A DNA stretch of 64,000 nt from Sphingomonas sp. (lineage in GTDB: Bacteria; Pseudomonadota; Alphaproteobacteria; Sphingomonadales; Sphingomonadaceae). Each line of letters begins with the position of its first letter. The stretch's first letter is position 1. The position numbers were made by a program, and so were the translations under genes. Below the pieces are notes generated by a model. That model did no database searches. It saw only the letters and a list, made by a program, of their open reading frames with translations, and had not been told where the DNA came from. The stretch covers positions 62,001-126,000 of the forward strand of contig NZ_SSMY01000010.1 in NCBI RefSeq assembly GCF_004799495.1, in the 5' to 3' direction. This document shows, piece by piece, positions 1 to 8,790 of this stretch.

Positions 1-1319
1 GCGGAGCAGACATACTGCGGCAGGAAGATAGCGCTGACTGTCGAGATGATCCCGCCAGCGGCCGTCGAGCCGGTGAAGCCCTGCGGACCCGCGTTGTTGC
101 CCTTCGTCGACGTGTTGTAATAATTGGCCATCAAATAGGCTTCGCCGAACGACCCGAGCTTGAAGGTCGCGCGAGCGTTCAGGCCCTTGCGCGTGATGTT
201 CGAGTTGTACGCGCGATATTCGTTGACCAGGTCCTCCTGACAAACCGTTGCGGGAGCGACGAACTGCCCGCCAGCGGTAGTGCCGGAAACGGCGCGCTGC
301 GCAGCCGTGAGCGTGTAGCTCGGGAGCGTCTGACAACCCTGCGCCGGGTTCAGCAGCTGATAGCCGCCGAGCGAGGTCAGGCCAGGGCTGTACGGCCGAA
401 CGAACGGAACGCGCGTCGACGCGAAGCCGAGGTAGGTGCCGTCCGCCTGGATACCGTTGCGGATGCCGTTGGTGAGACAGCCCTGCGCGGTGGTGCCGCA
501 GATCTTGCTCAGGTCGGCGGTGTTGAACGGATAGCCGCGGTCGCGAACGAGCAGCGGGTCGTTCCTCTGATATTCGCCGTTGATGTAGACGTTGAAGCCC
601 TGGCGGTCGAGATCGCCATAGCCCGCCGTCGCCGAAAGGCGGCGCTCGCCGTTGTCGCCGAGCTGCGAGATGCCTGCCGAACCGTTGAGGTGCAGACCGG
701 TGATCTGACGCTTGACGATGACGTTGACCACGCCCGCGATCGCGTCCGAACCGTAGGTCGCCGACGCGCCGTCGAGCAGCGTGTCGATGCGGTCGACGAT
801 CGAGATCGGAATGGTGTTGATGTCGACGAAGTTGCGATAGCCGTCGTCACCCAGCGGGTAGAAGGCGGTGCGCATGCCATTGAACAGCGTCAGCGTATAG
901 GCGTCGTTGAGGCCGCGCAGCGACGGCGCCGAGGCACCGGTGGCGAAACCGAACGACGACCAGCTCGGCGGCGCGGTGCCGGCGTTGTTGGCGGTCAGCA
1001 GCTGGAGCGCGTCGGCAACGGTCGTGACGCCGCGGTTCTGCAGGTCGGCCGCGGTCGTGGTCACGACGGGCGACGCGGTTGCGGCCGCCGGGTTGCGCGA
1101 AATCGAACCCGTGATGATGATGTCGTTGCTCTTGTCCGCCTGGGCATCGGCCTGGTCGGGGGTCGGCGTGGTCGCCGGAGTCGGCGTCGCCGTGGTCGCC
1201 TGCGCCAGAGCCGGCGTCGCGTACATCGCCGAGGCGATGAAGCCGGCGCCGAGCAGCGTCAGCGCGCGGGTCGCGGTGCTGTCACGCAGCGAGCGCGAAA
1301 AATTCGAAGTCTTGGTCAC
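1..1319 (-). CDS. TonB-dependent receptor, N-terminal part (cut by window start)
   Basis: Outer-membrane receptor of the TonB-dependent family, which imports a bound ligand using energy from TonB-ExbBD. Only about 439 N-terminal residues are in the window; the C-terminal barrel lies beyond base 1, which is why the ORF track omits it. I translated it by hand from a GTG at 1317-1319, with GAGGGA about 8 bases upstream. A signal peptide ends near residue 40 (ATPALAQ). A short T/P-rich linker and 'DIIITG' near residue 66 lead into the plug, where 'DGASATYGSDAIAGVVNVI' is typical of the plug domain. It closely resembles the neighbouring receptor (both carry 'DRQGFNVYI' and 'PFNT.DL'), so the two are tandem paralogues. 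The ligand cannot be read from the sequence. Confidence 0.9.
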   Translation of the reverse strand, partial: MTKTSNFSRSLRDSTATRALTLLGAGFIASAMYATPALAQATTATPTPATTPTPDQADAQADKSNDIIITGSISRNPAAATASPVVTTTAADLQNRGVTTVADALQLLTANNAGTAPPSWSSFGFATGASAPSLRGLNDAYTLTLFNGMRTAFYPLGDDGYRNFVDINTIPISIVDRIDTLLDGASATYGSDAIAGVVNVIVKRQITGLHLNGSAGISQLGDNGERRLSATAGYGDLDRQGFNVYINGEYQRNDPLLVRDRGYPFNTADLSKICGTTAQGCLTNGIRNGIQADGTYLGFASTRVPFVRPYSPGLTSLGGYQLLNPAQGCQTLPSYTLTAAQRAVSGTTAGGQFVAPATVCQEDLVNEYRAYNSNITRKGLNARATFKLGSFGEAYLMANYYNTSTKGNNAGPQGFTGSTAAGGIISTVSAIFLPQYVCS

Positions 1320-1627
1320 GTAGCGGTTTCCCTCGCTTAACCCGCCGCCGCTGTTTCGCGGTCGTAGCAGGCGGTTGCCAAGCCCCTTAAGACGCAAAGC
1401 GCCCCAAGAGCCATGGCGCCGGGGATTGGAACGAAGGGCTTGCGCTGTAAAGGCGGCTTCGCGAGTGCCCGCCTAGATTTCAAACCGCCTGTAGCCAAAA
1501 TGCCACAGAAGTCCGAGGCGCCGAAAACGGCCGACATGTCCTTCGACACATCGCCCGCGATCGGCTGGTAGCGTTCTGATTATCGGGTCGAAACCGGGGG
1601 CGGCGGGACCGCCCCCGGCCCGATCGA
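1320..1627. other. Intergenic region between two TonB receptor genes
   Basis: About 308 bases without a gene, lying upstream of the partial receptor and downstream of the complete one. It must hold the promoter of the partial receptor unless both are co-transcribed. I see a terminator-like hairpin next to the upstream gene (separate entry) and no convincing promoter motif. The 70-aa ORF listed here on the minus strand has no recognisable feature and I do not count it as a gene. Confidence 0.6.
1591..1618 (-). terminator. Rho-independent-like terminator after the second TonB receptor
   Basis: A perfect 10-bp GC stem (CCGGGGGCGG with CCGCCCCCGG, 5-base loop) lies 10 bases beyond the stop of the 1628-4681 gene. 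In the minus direction it is followed by TTTCG, so the T-run is short. It probably separates the two receptor genes transcriptionally. Confidence 0.55.
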
Positions 1628-4600
1628 TCAGAACTTGAAGTTCGCGCCCGCCTTGAACGTACGGCCGATCAGGCCGGCCGAGTGCCACGACGCGAGGTAG
1701 TTGGTCTGGGTCGTGTACGCCGTGTTGGCGAACAGCGGGGCGCGCGCGCCGAACACGTTGCCCACGGTGAACGAGAACTGGAACCGGTCGCTCACCTTCG
1801 TCGCCAGGTTCACGTCGGTGTAGATGAAGCTGTGGACGTAGCAGAACTGGTTCTTCTGGGCCGTCGTCGTGCCATAAACCGCGGCGTTGCACGAAATGTC
1901 GTTCATTGCCGGCGTGGTAGGTGTCGCCGCAATGGCTGAAGTTGCCTGGTCGGCGGCGACCGCCTTGATGCGACCGACATAATAGGTCGTCGCGGTCAAC
2001 GCGAACGGGCCAGCCACCAGCGTGTTCTGCCAGTTGCCGCGCCAGCGCGGCGTGCCGCCGCCCGACGACAGATCCTCCGGCCCGACGGTCCCGGCATAGT
2101 GCTGGACCGGTCCGGTCGCGGGATGCAGGTCGTACTTCAGCGTTTCCTGCAGGTCGAGCCGGCTCTCGAACCGGGCGCCGCCGCCGAGCGGGATTCGCGC
2201 GTCGAGGCTGAACTCGAGGCCCGAGCTGATCAGATACGCCGAGTTCACGTACGGCGCGTTGAGCACGAGCAAGCGCGGCAGCGAATTGAGGTTGGACGGA
2301 TCGGCGCCGTCGATCACGTTGCACGAATAGCCCGCATAGGCGGCAACCTTGGCGCAGCCCGCCGCGGCAGCGGCCGCGGCCGATGCGAAGGTCTGGTTGG
2401 CAACCGAGTAATAGTCGGTGATCGCGTTGCCCACGTCTGGACCGGTGACGATCAGGTTCGACTTCTTCACCTGGTAATAGTCGGCGGTGAAGGTCAGCCA
2501 CCGCACCGGATCAATGATCGCGCCGAGCGTGAAGCTGCGCGAAACCTCGGGCTTGATGTTGGGGTTGCCGACAAAGCCGCGACCCAGGCTATAGGTTGCG
2601 GTGTAACCCGCATTGCCCGGGTGCGCCGCGATGAACGCCGCGTTCGGAGTGTAGCCGACGAAACCCGAAAAGGAGCTGGCGGGGTTCGATTCGGCGAAGG
2701 TCGGCGCGCGGAAGCCCTCCGAATAGGTACCGCGCAGCGCAATCCCCTTGACCGGCTCGAACTTGATCGTCGCCTTGGGCGAGAAGCGGCCAATCCCCGT
2801 GGAGTAATGGTCATACCGGCCCGACAGGTTGACATCGAGCATGTCGAGGATCGGCGCGTCGAGCTCGAAATAGCCCGCCCAGACCGAACGCTTGCCATAC
2901 GCTTGCGCGGTCGACACGCCCGGCAGATCGAGGTTCGGGTTGAGGCTGCGGTTGGTCAGCTCCTCGCGGCGGAACTGTCCGCCCACGGCGAGCTGCAGAT
3001 CGCCTCCGGGCAGCGTGACCAGCTTGCCGCTGACCGTCGCGTCGACCGTGAACTCCATCGAATTCGACTTGGCGTTGATCGGCGGCGCCACCGAGTTGCG
3101 CACCGCTTCGCTGTTCAGGCTCGGATTGACGAAATTGTACGAGCCGGTGTTGATCGCCTTGATCAGTCCGTTGAGGTTGAAGTTGCCGTAAACGGTATAA
3201 TCCAGGTTATCGCGCGAATAGGCCGACGCGACGTTCCACTTCCAGTTGGCGCCGATGTCGCCCTTCAGGCCCCCCGAGACACGGTACACCTGGTTGATCC
3301 GCTTGCTGCCCGACTTGATGTCGCCGAACAGATAATAGAGCCGCGCCGCGCCATGCGTCGGATCAGCCGCGTAGGCCGCGGCATAGGGGTTGTTCGGATT
3401 CAGCTGGCGGTCCGCCGCGGTCGCGCAGTTCACGCCCGACGAGCAGATGTAGACCGGCAGAACGATGCCCGGCGTGCTGGTCGAGGTCGCTGGGCTGCCG
3501 CCGAACGCCTGGGTCTGGCGGTCGGAGACTGGCGCGCGGCTGATCTCGACGCGGTTGCGTGCATAGCTGCCCGACACATAGCCTTCGACATTGGTGCCGA
3601 GGCGGAAGCTAACGCGGCCGACGATGTCGTAGCGCTCCTGCTTGGGCAGGAAGATGGCAAATTCCTTCTGGAGATCGTGCGCGCACGCCGTGCCGATGCG
3701 CGAGGACGTGTTCTCGGAGAAGGTGCCGTACGGGCAATTGCCGATCGGCGTCAGCGAGTTGAAGATCGCCGGCGTGGTGGCATTCGCGATCGTGCCCGCC
3801 AGCGGGTTGTTGAGGTCCGTCTGCGTGGTCCGCGTGACGACCGCGTTGGGCGTCGGCGTGGTCAGCGTATCGTCGGCGCGATTATTGTCGTTGCCGCCGA
3901 CCGCGCGGAGGTCGAGCGTGTTGAACGGGAAGCCGAGCGAGTTATTGGTGACCATCCCGCTATAGTCGTAGTCGCCACCGATATAGACGTTGAACCCCTG
4001 GCGGTCATAGTCGCCGAACCCGGCTAGTAGGTGCGCGCGATATCGCGGATAGTCGCCCCGCTCCGAAACGCCGCCCTCGGCGCCCGCCTCGAGCCCCTTC
4101 ATGGTCTTGCGGGTGATGAGGTTGACCACGCCGCCGATCGCGTCCGCGCCATAGAGCGACGACGCGCCGTCCTTCAGCACCTGAATGCTCTGGACGTTCA
4201 CCATCGGGATGCTGTTGAGATCGACGTAATTGTTGTGACCGTCGTCGTTCAGCGGGAAGTTGGCCGAGCGCAGGCCATCGATCAGCGTGATCGTCGACGA
4301 AACGCCCAGGTTGCGCAACGACACGGCGGAGCCGCCGGCCGAGAAGCCGCTGCTGAAGCCGTTACCGATCGAACCGGCGCCGTCCGCCGAAACTGAGCGA
4401 ATCGCGTCGGACACGTTGCTGATGCCGGCGCGAGTAAGCGTCTCTGCCGTCACGACGGTGACCGGGGACGCGGTCGTGGTGGCCGCCTTGGTGCTGAACA
4501 GCGTGCCGGTGATGACGATGTCCTTCTGATCGTCGGTCGACTGGTCGGCAGCTGCCGGCGTCGGTGTGGGGGCCGGCGTGGATTGCGCGAAGGCGGGTGT

Positions 4601-4681
4601 CGCGGCGACCATCGCCAGCAGGCCGAGCGGCGCGGCGGTGGTCAGCAGACGCTGCTTCGGCGTCGAACGAAGAAAAGCCAT
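1628..4681 (-). CDS. TonB-dependent receptor (complete)
   Basis: Outer-membrane active transporter, 1017 residues. The ORF track starts 36 codons too early. The ATG at 4681 gives 'MAFLRSTPKQRLL' followed by a hydrophobic signal peptide ending at 'TPAFAQ' near residue 33. The plug begins after 'DIVITG' at residue 54, continues with 'ASPVTVVTAETL', and contains 'LKDGASSLYGADAIGGVVN'. The long C-terminal part is the 22-strand barrel region, with 'GTYSEGFRAPTFAE' midway and a terminal aromatic ('GANFKF') expected for barrel assembly. At this length it belongs to the large sphingomonad-type receptors often linked to oligosaccharide or peptide uptake, but no neighbouring enzyme identifies a substrate. 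It is a paralogue of the partial receptor beside it. Confidence 0.95.
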   Translation of the reverse strand: MAFLRSTPKQRLLTTAAPLGLLAMVAATPAFAQSTPAPTPTPAAADQSTDDQKDIVITGTLFSTKAATTTASPVTVVTAETLTRAGISNVSDAIRSVSADGAGSIGNGFSSGFSAGGSAVSLRNLGVSSTITLIDGLRSANFPLNDDGHNNYVDLNSIPMVNVQSIQVLKDGASSLYGADAIGGVVNLITRKTMKGLEAGAEGGVSERGDYPRYRAHLLAGFGDYDRQGFNVYIGGDYDYSGMVTNNSLGFPFNTLDLRAVGGNDNNRADDTLTTPTPNAVVTRTTQTDLNNPLAGTIANATTPAIFNSLTPIGNCPYGTFSENTSSRIGTACAHDLQKEFAIFLPKQERYDIVGRVSFRLGTNVEGYVSGSYARNRVEISRAPVSDRQTQAFGGSPATSTSTPGIVLPVYICSSGVNCATAADRQLNPNNPYAAAYAADPTHGAARLYYLFGDIKSGSKRINQVYRVSGGLKGDIGANWKWNVASAYSRDNLDYTVYGNFNLNGLIKAINTGSYNFVNPSLNSEAVRNSVAPPINAKSNSMEFTVDATVSGKLVTLPGGDLQLAVGGQFRREELTNRSLNPNLDLPGVSTAQAYGKRSVWAGYFELDAPILDMLDVNLSGRYDHYSTGIGRFSPKATIKFEPVKGIALRGTYSEGFRAPTFAESNPASSFSGFVGYTPNAAFIAAHPGNAGYTATYSLGRGFVGNPNIKPEVSRSFTLGAIIDPVRWLTFTADYYQVKKSNLIVTGPDVGNAITDYYSVANQTFASAAAAAAAGCAKVAAYAGYSCNVIDGADPSNLNSLPRLLVLNAPYVNSAYLISSGLEFSLDARIPLGGGARFESRLDLQETLKYDLHPATGPVQHYAGTVGPEDLSSGGGTPRWRGNWQNTLVAGPFALTATTYYVGRIKAVAADQATSAIAATPTTPAMNDISCNAAVYGTTTAQKNQFCYVHSFIYTDVNLATKVSDRFQFSFTVGNVFGARAPLFANTAYTTQTNYLASWHSAGLIGRTFKAGANFKF

Positions 4682-4934
4682 GTGGTGCACATCCCCAAAA
4701 CGGGACCGACCGGCGCGCAGACCCCCTGCGCGCCGTCCGAATCCCCCCTGACACCGGTCGCAAAGCCCTCCAGCCCGACCGGATGCCAATTCGTTACGGG
4801 TGCGCGGCGCGGTGTAAAGCGCGCGATGGATTCGCGCGGACGATTTGCGACAATTCGTTACATTTTGTTACACATTTGCCACAAATGGTCAGAATAGGTG
4901 TCTTATCCGACTATGGCAGTCGGTCGAGGCCCGT

Positions 4935-5846
4935 TCAGCGCGCTTCCGGCATCGGTCCGGCCACCAGCAACGGATCGATCTTCGCGTTGCGCCAGCGCAG
5001 ACCCCAGTGAAGATGCGGCCCGGTGACGCGGCCGGTCATGCCCGAATAGGCCACGACTTCCCCACGCGCGACGCGCTGTCCCGCCGTCACGACGATCCGC
5101 GACAAATGCATCAGCGCGCTATTGAGCCCCATGCCATGGTCGATCATCAGCAGATTGCCCTCGAGCAGGAAGGCATGGTCGGAGGCGAGGATGACGACGC
5201 CGTCAGCGGGCGCAAGGACCGGCGTTCCCTGCGGTACGGCGATGTCGATCCCCGAATGGTACGACCCGGCCTCGCCGTTCTTGTAGAGGCGTTGCGACCC
5301 GAACAGCGTCGAGATCCGCCCGGTGGCCGGCCACTGGAACGGCTGGCGCCACCCTGCCGACCCGCTGTCGATCCGCCGCGCCGCGTTGATCTGCACGAGT
5401 TCGGGCGGGCGCAACCGGTCGAAATCGGCCGGCGGCACGGGATATTTGGGCAAGGTCGCGAGCCGCGAGATGTTCCACGCGCGCGGCGCGATCGCCAGGA
5501 CCTGCGACACCAGCGAGCCGTCGCGGCGCGTCGCGGCGAGCGTGGCGCTCGGCCCGGCATCGCGGTCGAACGCGATCAGGAACGCGCCGTCGGGCGCGAT
5601 CGGGACGGCCGCGCCATCGAGCGTTAGCGCGACGGTGCCGGCCGGCACGATGCCGATCGCCATTCCGCCCTGGCTCAAGCGTCCCTTGAGGGCGAAGTTG
5701 CCGGGCAGCATGGCCTCCGCAAGTTGCGCCGGCGCGACGGCTACCGGCCGCGCAATGGCGGCAACGACCATCGGCCGCGGCTCGATACAGCTGCCCGTGG
5801 CGACGAGGACGGCGATCCCCGCCACCCAGCGCCGCGCGCGTCTCAT
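4935..5846 (-). CDS. M23 family metallopeptidase (LytM-like)
   Basis: Zinc peptidase of the LytM/M23 fold, expected to act on or bind peptidoglycan in the periplasm, 303 residues. The ATG at 5846 overlaps the stop of the DUF2093 gene as ATGA, so the 37-codon extension in the ORF track is rejected. The N-terminus 'MRRARRWVAGIAVLVATGSC' is a short signal that may be a lipoprotein signal, although the residues before the Cys are not a canonical lipobox. The C-terminal M23 domain keeps the zinc motifs 'HSGID' and 'HLHWG'. Since the catalytic histidines appear present, it is more likely an active peptidase than an EnvC-type activator. It is the last gene of the xseA unit. Confidence 0.9.
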   Translation of the reverse strand: MRRARRWVAGIAVLVATGSCIEPRPMVVAAIARPVAVAPAQLAEAMLPGNFALKGRLSQGGMAIGIVPAGTVALTLDGAAVPIAPDGAFLIAFDRDAGPSATLAATRRDGSLVSQVLAIAPRAWNISRLATLPKYPVPPADFDRLRPPELVQINAARRIDSGSAGWRQPFQWPATGRISTLFGSQRLYKNGEAGSYHSGIDIAVPQGTPVLAPADGVVILASDHAFLLEGNLLMIDHGMGLNSALMHLSRIVVTAGQRVARGEVVAYSGMTGRVTGPHLHWGLRWRNAKIDPLLVAGPMPEAR

Positions 5847-6043
5847 CCGCGCGTTTCGGCCTCGAGCGCGAAGGCGGCGTCGGCATAGGCTTCCTGCCGC
5901 GCGACGCTCCAGTAGCGCAGATCGTCGAGGTCGATCGCCGCGCCCGATATCGCGCACGTCACGTGGCTGCCCGGGGTCAGCACGCGAAACCCGTTGGCCA
6001 TGTAGTGGAGCCGCGCCGGCCGGTCGGTGTTGGACATCAGCAT
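5843..6043 (-). CDS. DUF2093 family small protein
   Basis: A 66-residue protein that I recognise as DUF2093, a short alphaproteobacterial family of unknown function. Typical segments are 'LHYMANGFRVLTPGSHVTCA' and 'LRYWSV.RQEAY'. It lies 17 bases after the xseA stop and its own stop overlaps the start of the M23 gene, so the three are probably one translationally coupled unit. The start could be the ATG at 6043 or the one at 6037; neither has a clear Shine-Dalgarno. No signal peptide or membrane segment is visible. Confidence 0.85.
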   Translation of the reverse strand: MLMSNTDRPARLHYMANGFRVLTPGSHVTCAISGAAIDLDDLRYWSVARQEAYADAAFALEAETRG

Positions 6044-6060
6044 GAACAGGGCTTCTTCAT

Positions 6061-7434
6061 CTACAGCAGGGTTGGTTGATCGGGTGCGGGCGTAGCATAT
6101 GCCTTGGCCGCCTTTCCCTCAACCCGCGCGGGCACCTCGCCATCCCCGAACCGGACGGTCAGCGCCCCGGCCTTTCGCGCTTCGGCCGCCGACGTCAGCA
6201 CGCCGCCGGCGCGATCCGTCACCAGCGCGTAGCCGCGGTCGAGCACATGGCTCGGATTGAGCGCCTCGATCAGCTTGAAGGTCTGGTCGAGCCGTTGGCG
6301 CGCGGCGGCGATGCGCTGGGTCAGCAGCACGGGCCGCAAGGCACCGGCCGTTCGGTCGAGTTGCCCTCGCGCCGCCATCAGGCGGCGTTCGAGCGCGCGG
6401 TCGAGGCGCTGGCCCGCATCGTCGGCGCGCTGGCGCTGCGGGCCGAGCAGCGCATCGCGTTTGGGGAGCAGCCGCGCCTGCGCCTCGACCCGCTCGCGCC
6501 CGCGCTCGACATAGCGCCGCGCGCACCGTTCGCTCCGCTGGGCATACGCATCGAGGCTCAGCCGGAGGTCGGCGAGCACCGGCACCGCGATCTCCGCCGC
6601 CGCGGTCGGGGTCGGTGCGCGAACATCGGCGGCATGGTCGCACAGCGACGTGTCGGTCTCGTGCCCGACCGCCGAGATGATCGGGATCGAGCATGCGGCG
6701 ACCGCGCGGACGACGGCCTCCTCGTTGAACGCCCACAGATCCTCGATCGACCCGCCGCCGCGCGCGACGATGACCAGATCGGGGCGCGGCACTGGGCCAC
6801 CCGGCTGGATCGCGTCGAACCCGCGCACGGCGGCGGCGACTTCCTGCGCCGCGCCTGCGCCCTGCACCTTGACCGGCCAGACGATCACGCGGGTCGGGCA
6901 GCGATCCGCCAGCCGATGGAGGATGTCGCGGATCACCGCCCCGGTCGGTGAGGTCACCACGCCGATCGTGCGCGGCATGAACGGCAGCGGCTGCTTGCGC
7001 GCCGGGTCGAACAACCCCTCCGCGCCCAATTGCGCCTTGAGCTTTTCGAACAGCGCCATCAGCGCGCCCTCGCCGGCCAGCTCCATCCGATCGATCACGA
7101 TCTGGTATTTGGAGCGGCCGGGGTAGGTGGTGAGCTTGCCGCTGGCGATCACCTCGATCCCGTCCTGCGCGGCGAAGGGCAGCATCGCCGCCTGCCCCTT
7201 CCACATCACGCCGTCGATCACCGCGGCGTCATCCTTCAGGCACAGATAGACGTGCCCTGACGCCGCGCGCTTGTACCCCGAAATCTCGCCGCGCAGCCGC
7301 ACGCGCCCGAACTCGCCCTCGACCATCCGCTTGAGCCGGTTCGACAGCTCGCCGACGCTTTCGGGCGCGGAATTGTCGCCGGGCAAGGCCTCGGCTACCA
7401 GCCGCGGCGAATCTTCGGAGAATGGGTCGCTCAT
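6061..7434 (-). CDS. xseA: Exodeoxyribonuclease VII large subunit
   Basis: Large subunit of exonuclease VII, which degrades single-stranded DNA from both ends together with several copies of XseB (encoded at 41132-41371 in this window). It has 457 residues, the family's usual size. An N-terminal OB fold ('[20 protein letters not shown]') is followed by the catalytic region with '[18 protein letters not shown]', '[17 protein letters not shown]' and 'SAVGHETD'; a coiled helical stretch and a short C-terminal domain follow. The ORF track adds a 116-codon extension. I start at 7434 ('[12 protein letters not shown]'), where AGGA sits about 8 bases upstream, inside purD. That ATG overlaps the purD ATG on the other strand in the palindrome CATG, so the divergent genes have no intergenic space. 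Confidence 0.95.
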   Translation of the reverse strand: MSDPFSEDSPRLVAEALPGDNSAPESVGELSNRLKRMVEGEFGRVRLRGEISGYKRAASGHVYLCLKDDAAVIDGVMWKGQAAMLPFAAQDGIEVIASGKLTTYPGRSKYQIVIDRMELAGEGALMALFEKLKAQLGAEGLFDPARKQPLPFMPRTIGVVTSPTGAVIRDILHRLADRCPTRVIVWPVKVQGAGAAQEVAAAVRGFDAIQPGGPVPRPDLVIVARGGGSIEDLWAFNEEAVVRAVAACSIPIISAVGHETDTSLCDHAADVRAPTPTAAAEIAVPVLADLRLSLDAYAQRSERCARRYVERGRERVEAQARLLPKRDALLGPQRQRADDAGQRLDRALERRLMAARGQLDRTAGALRPVLLTQRIAAARQRLDQTFKLIEALNPSHVLDRGYALVTDRAGGVLTSAAEARKAGALTVRFGDGEVPARVEGKAAKAYATPAPDQPTLL

Positions 7435-8695
7435 GAACGTCCTGCTGATCGGATCGGGTGGACGCGAACATGGCCTCGCGTGGAAGCTCGCGCAATCGCC
7501 CGTCCTCACGAAACTGTATGCCGCCCCGGGCAATCCGGGGATTGGCGAGGAGGCCGAATTGGTCGCGCTCGACGGGAGCGACCATGCGGCGGTGATCGAT
7601 TTCTGCCGGTCGCACGATATCGGCCTGGTCGTGGTCGGCCCCGAAGCGCCGCTCGTCGCGGGGATCGCTGACGACCTGCGCGCCGCCGGGTTCGCGGTGT
7701 TCGGGCCCAGTAAAGCCGCGGCCCAGCTCGAGGGATCGAAGGCGTTCACCAAGGCGCTCTGCGACCGCGCCGGCATCCCCACGGCTCGCTATCGCGCGGT
7801 CCATTCGCTCGAGGAAGCGCGCGCCGCGCTCGATGAATTCGGCGCGCCGGTAGTGGTAAAGGCGGATGGACTCGCCGCGGGAAAGGGCGTTACCGTGGCA
7901 ATGACGATGGCCGAAGCCGTTGGGGCGATCGAACAGCTGTTTTCCGAAAGCGGCGCGAGCGCGGTGATCGAGGAGTTCCTCCAGGGCGAGGAAGTCAGCC
8001 TGTTCGTGCTGACCGACGGCACGACGATGGTCCCGTTCGGCACGGCGCAGGACCACAAGCGCGTCGGCGACGACGACACCGGACCCAACACCGGCGGGAT
8101 GGGCGCGTACAGCCCGGCGCGGGTACTGACGCCCGAACTGGAAACGCGCGCGCTGGCCGAGATCGTCGCGCCGACCATCGCGACGCTCAGCAGCGAGGGC
8201 ATGCCCTATTCCGGCGTGCTCTATGCCGGACTGATGCTGACCGCCGACGGGCCCAAGCTGATCGAGTACAACGCGCGCTTCGGCGACCCCGAATGCCAGG
8301 TGCTGATGATGCGGCTGGAGAGCGACTTGCTCCCGCTCATGCTCGCGGTGGCAGAGGGTCGCCTGGCCGATACCCCCGCGCCCGTGTTTCGCAACGACGT
8401 GGCGCTGACGGTGGTGATGGCGGCGAACGGCTATCCCGGTACCCCCGAAACCGGTGGGGCGATCGGTCTGTCGAAGGTCGAAAATGCGAGAGTCTTCCAG
8501 GCCGGCACAAAAATTGTCGATGGCGCGCTCGTCGCATCCGGCGGCCGGGTGCTCGCGGTGACCGCAACTGGCCGAACCGTCGAAGCCGCCCGGGCGGCGG
8601 CATATCGCGCGGTAGATTCTATCGACTTCCCCACCGGTTTCTGCCGCCGCGACATCGGCTGGCGCGAGGTCGCGCGCGCTGCTTTAGCGAAATGA
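7433..8695 (+). CDS. purD: Phosphoribosylamine--glycine ligase
   Basis: ATP-grasp enzyme joining 5-phosphoribosylamine and glycine to make GAR, the second step of purine synthesis in the cytosol. It has 420 residues, normal for PurD. The N-terminus '[20 protein letters not shown]' is diagnostic; '[20 protein letters not shown]' marks the ATP-grasp core and '[13 protein letters not shown]' the metal-binding loop. The ORF-track start at 7271 lies deep in xseA and is rejected. The Shine-Dalgarno is probably GGAG at 7417-7420, inside xseA on the opposite strand. The promoter of each gene must therefore lie within the coding sequence of the other. Confidence 0.97.
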   Translation: MNVLLIGSGGREHGLAWKLAQSPVLTKLYAAPGNPGIGEEAELVALDGSDHAAVIDFCRSHDIGLVVVGPEAPLVAGIADDLRAAGFAVFGPSKAAAQLEGSKAFTKALCDRAGIPTARYRAVHSLEEARAALDEFGAPVVVKADGLAAGKGVTVAMTMAEAVGAIEQLFSESGASAVIEEFLQGEEVSLFVLTDGTTMVPFGTAQDHKRVGDDDTGPNTGGMGAYSPARVLTPELETRALAEIVAPTIATLSSEGMPYSGVLYAGLMLTADGPKLIEYNARFGDPECQVLMMRLESDLLPLMLAVAEGRLADTPAPVFRNDVALTVVMAANGYPGTPETGGAIGLSKVENARVFQAGTKIVDGALVASGGRVLAVTATGRTVEAARAAAYRAVDSIDFPTGFCRRDIGWREVARAALAK

Positions 8696-8745
8696 TACAC
8701 TGTAACATTCTATTCATCTAAGGGTCATCACGGCCCCGCAATATT

Positions 8746-8783
8746 CTCCCCGCCGGGCCTGTACCGCCCGGTCTCAAGGGGAG
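8746..8783 (+). promoter_or_regulatory. Hairpin pairing with the Shine-Dalgarno of the VWA gene
   Basis: In the leader of the VWA gene, CTCCCC at 8746-8751 can pair with GGGGAG at 8778-8783, enclosing an inner CCGGGC/GCCCGG stem. The 3' arm is the Shine-Dalgarno itself (AAGGGGAG, 7 bases before the ATG), so this structure could limit ribosome access. This is inference from base pairing only. Confidence 0.35.
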
Positions 8784-8790
8784 ATTTCAG

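Noticed and set aside
1337-1549. 70-aa minus-strand ORF in the intergenic region
   Set aside because: No recognisable domain, no clear ribosome site and an Arg/Ala-rich composition typical of chance frames.
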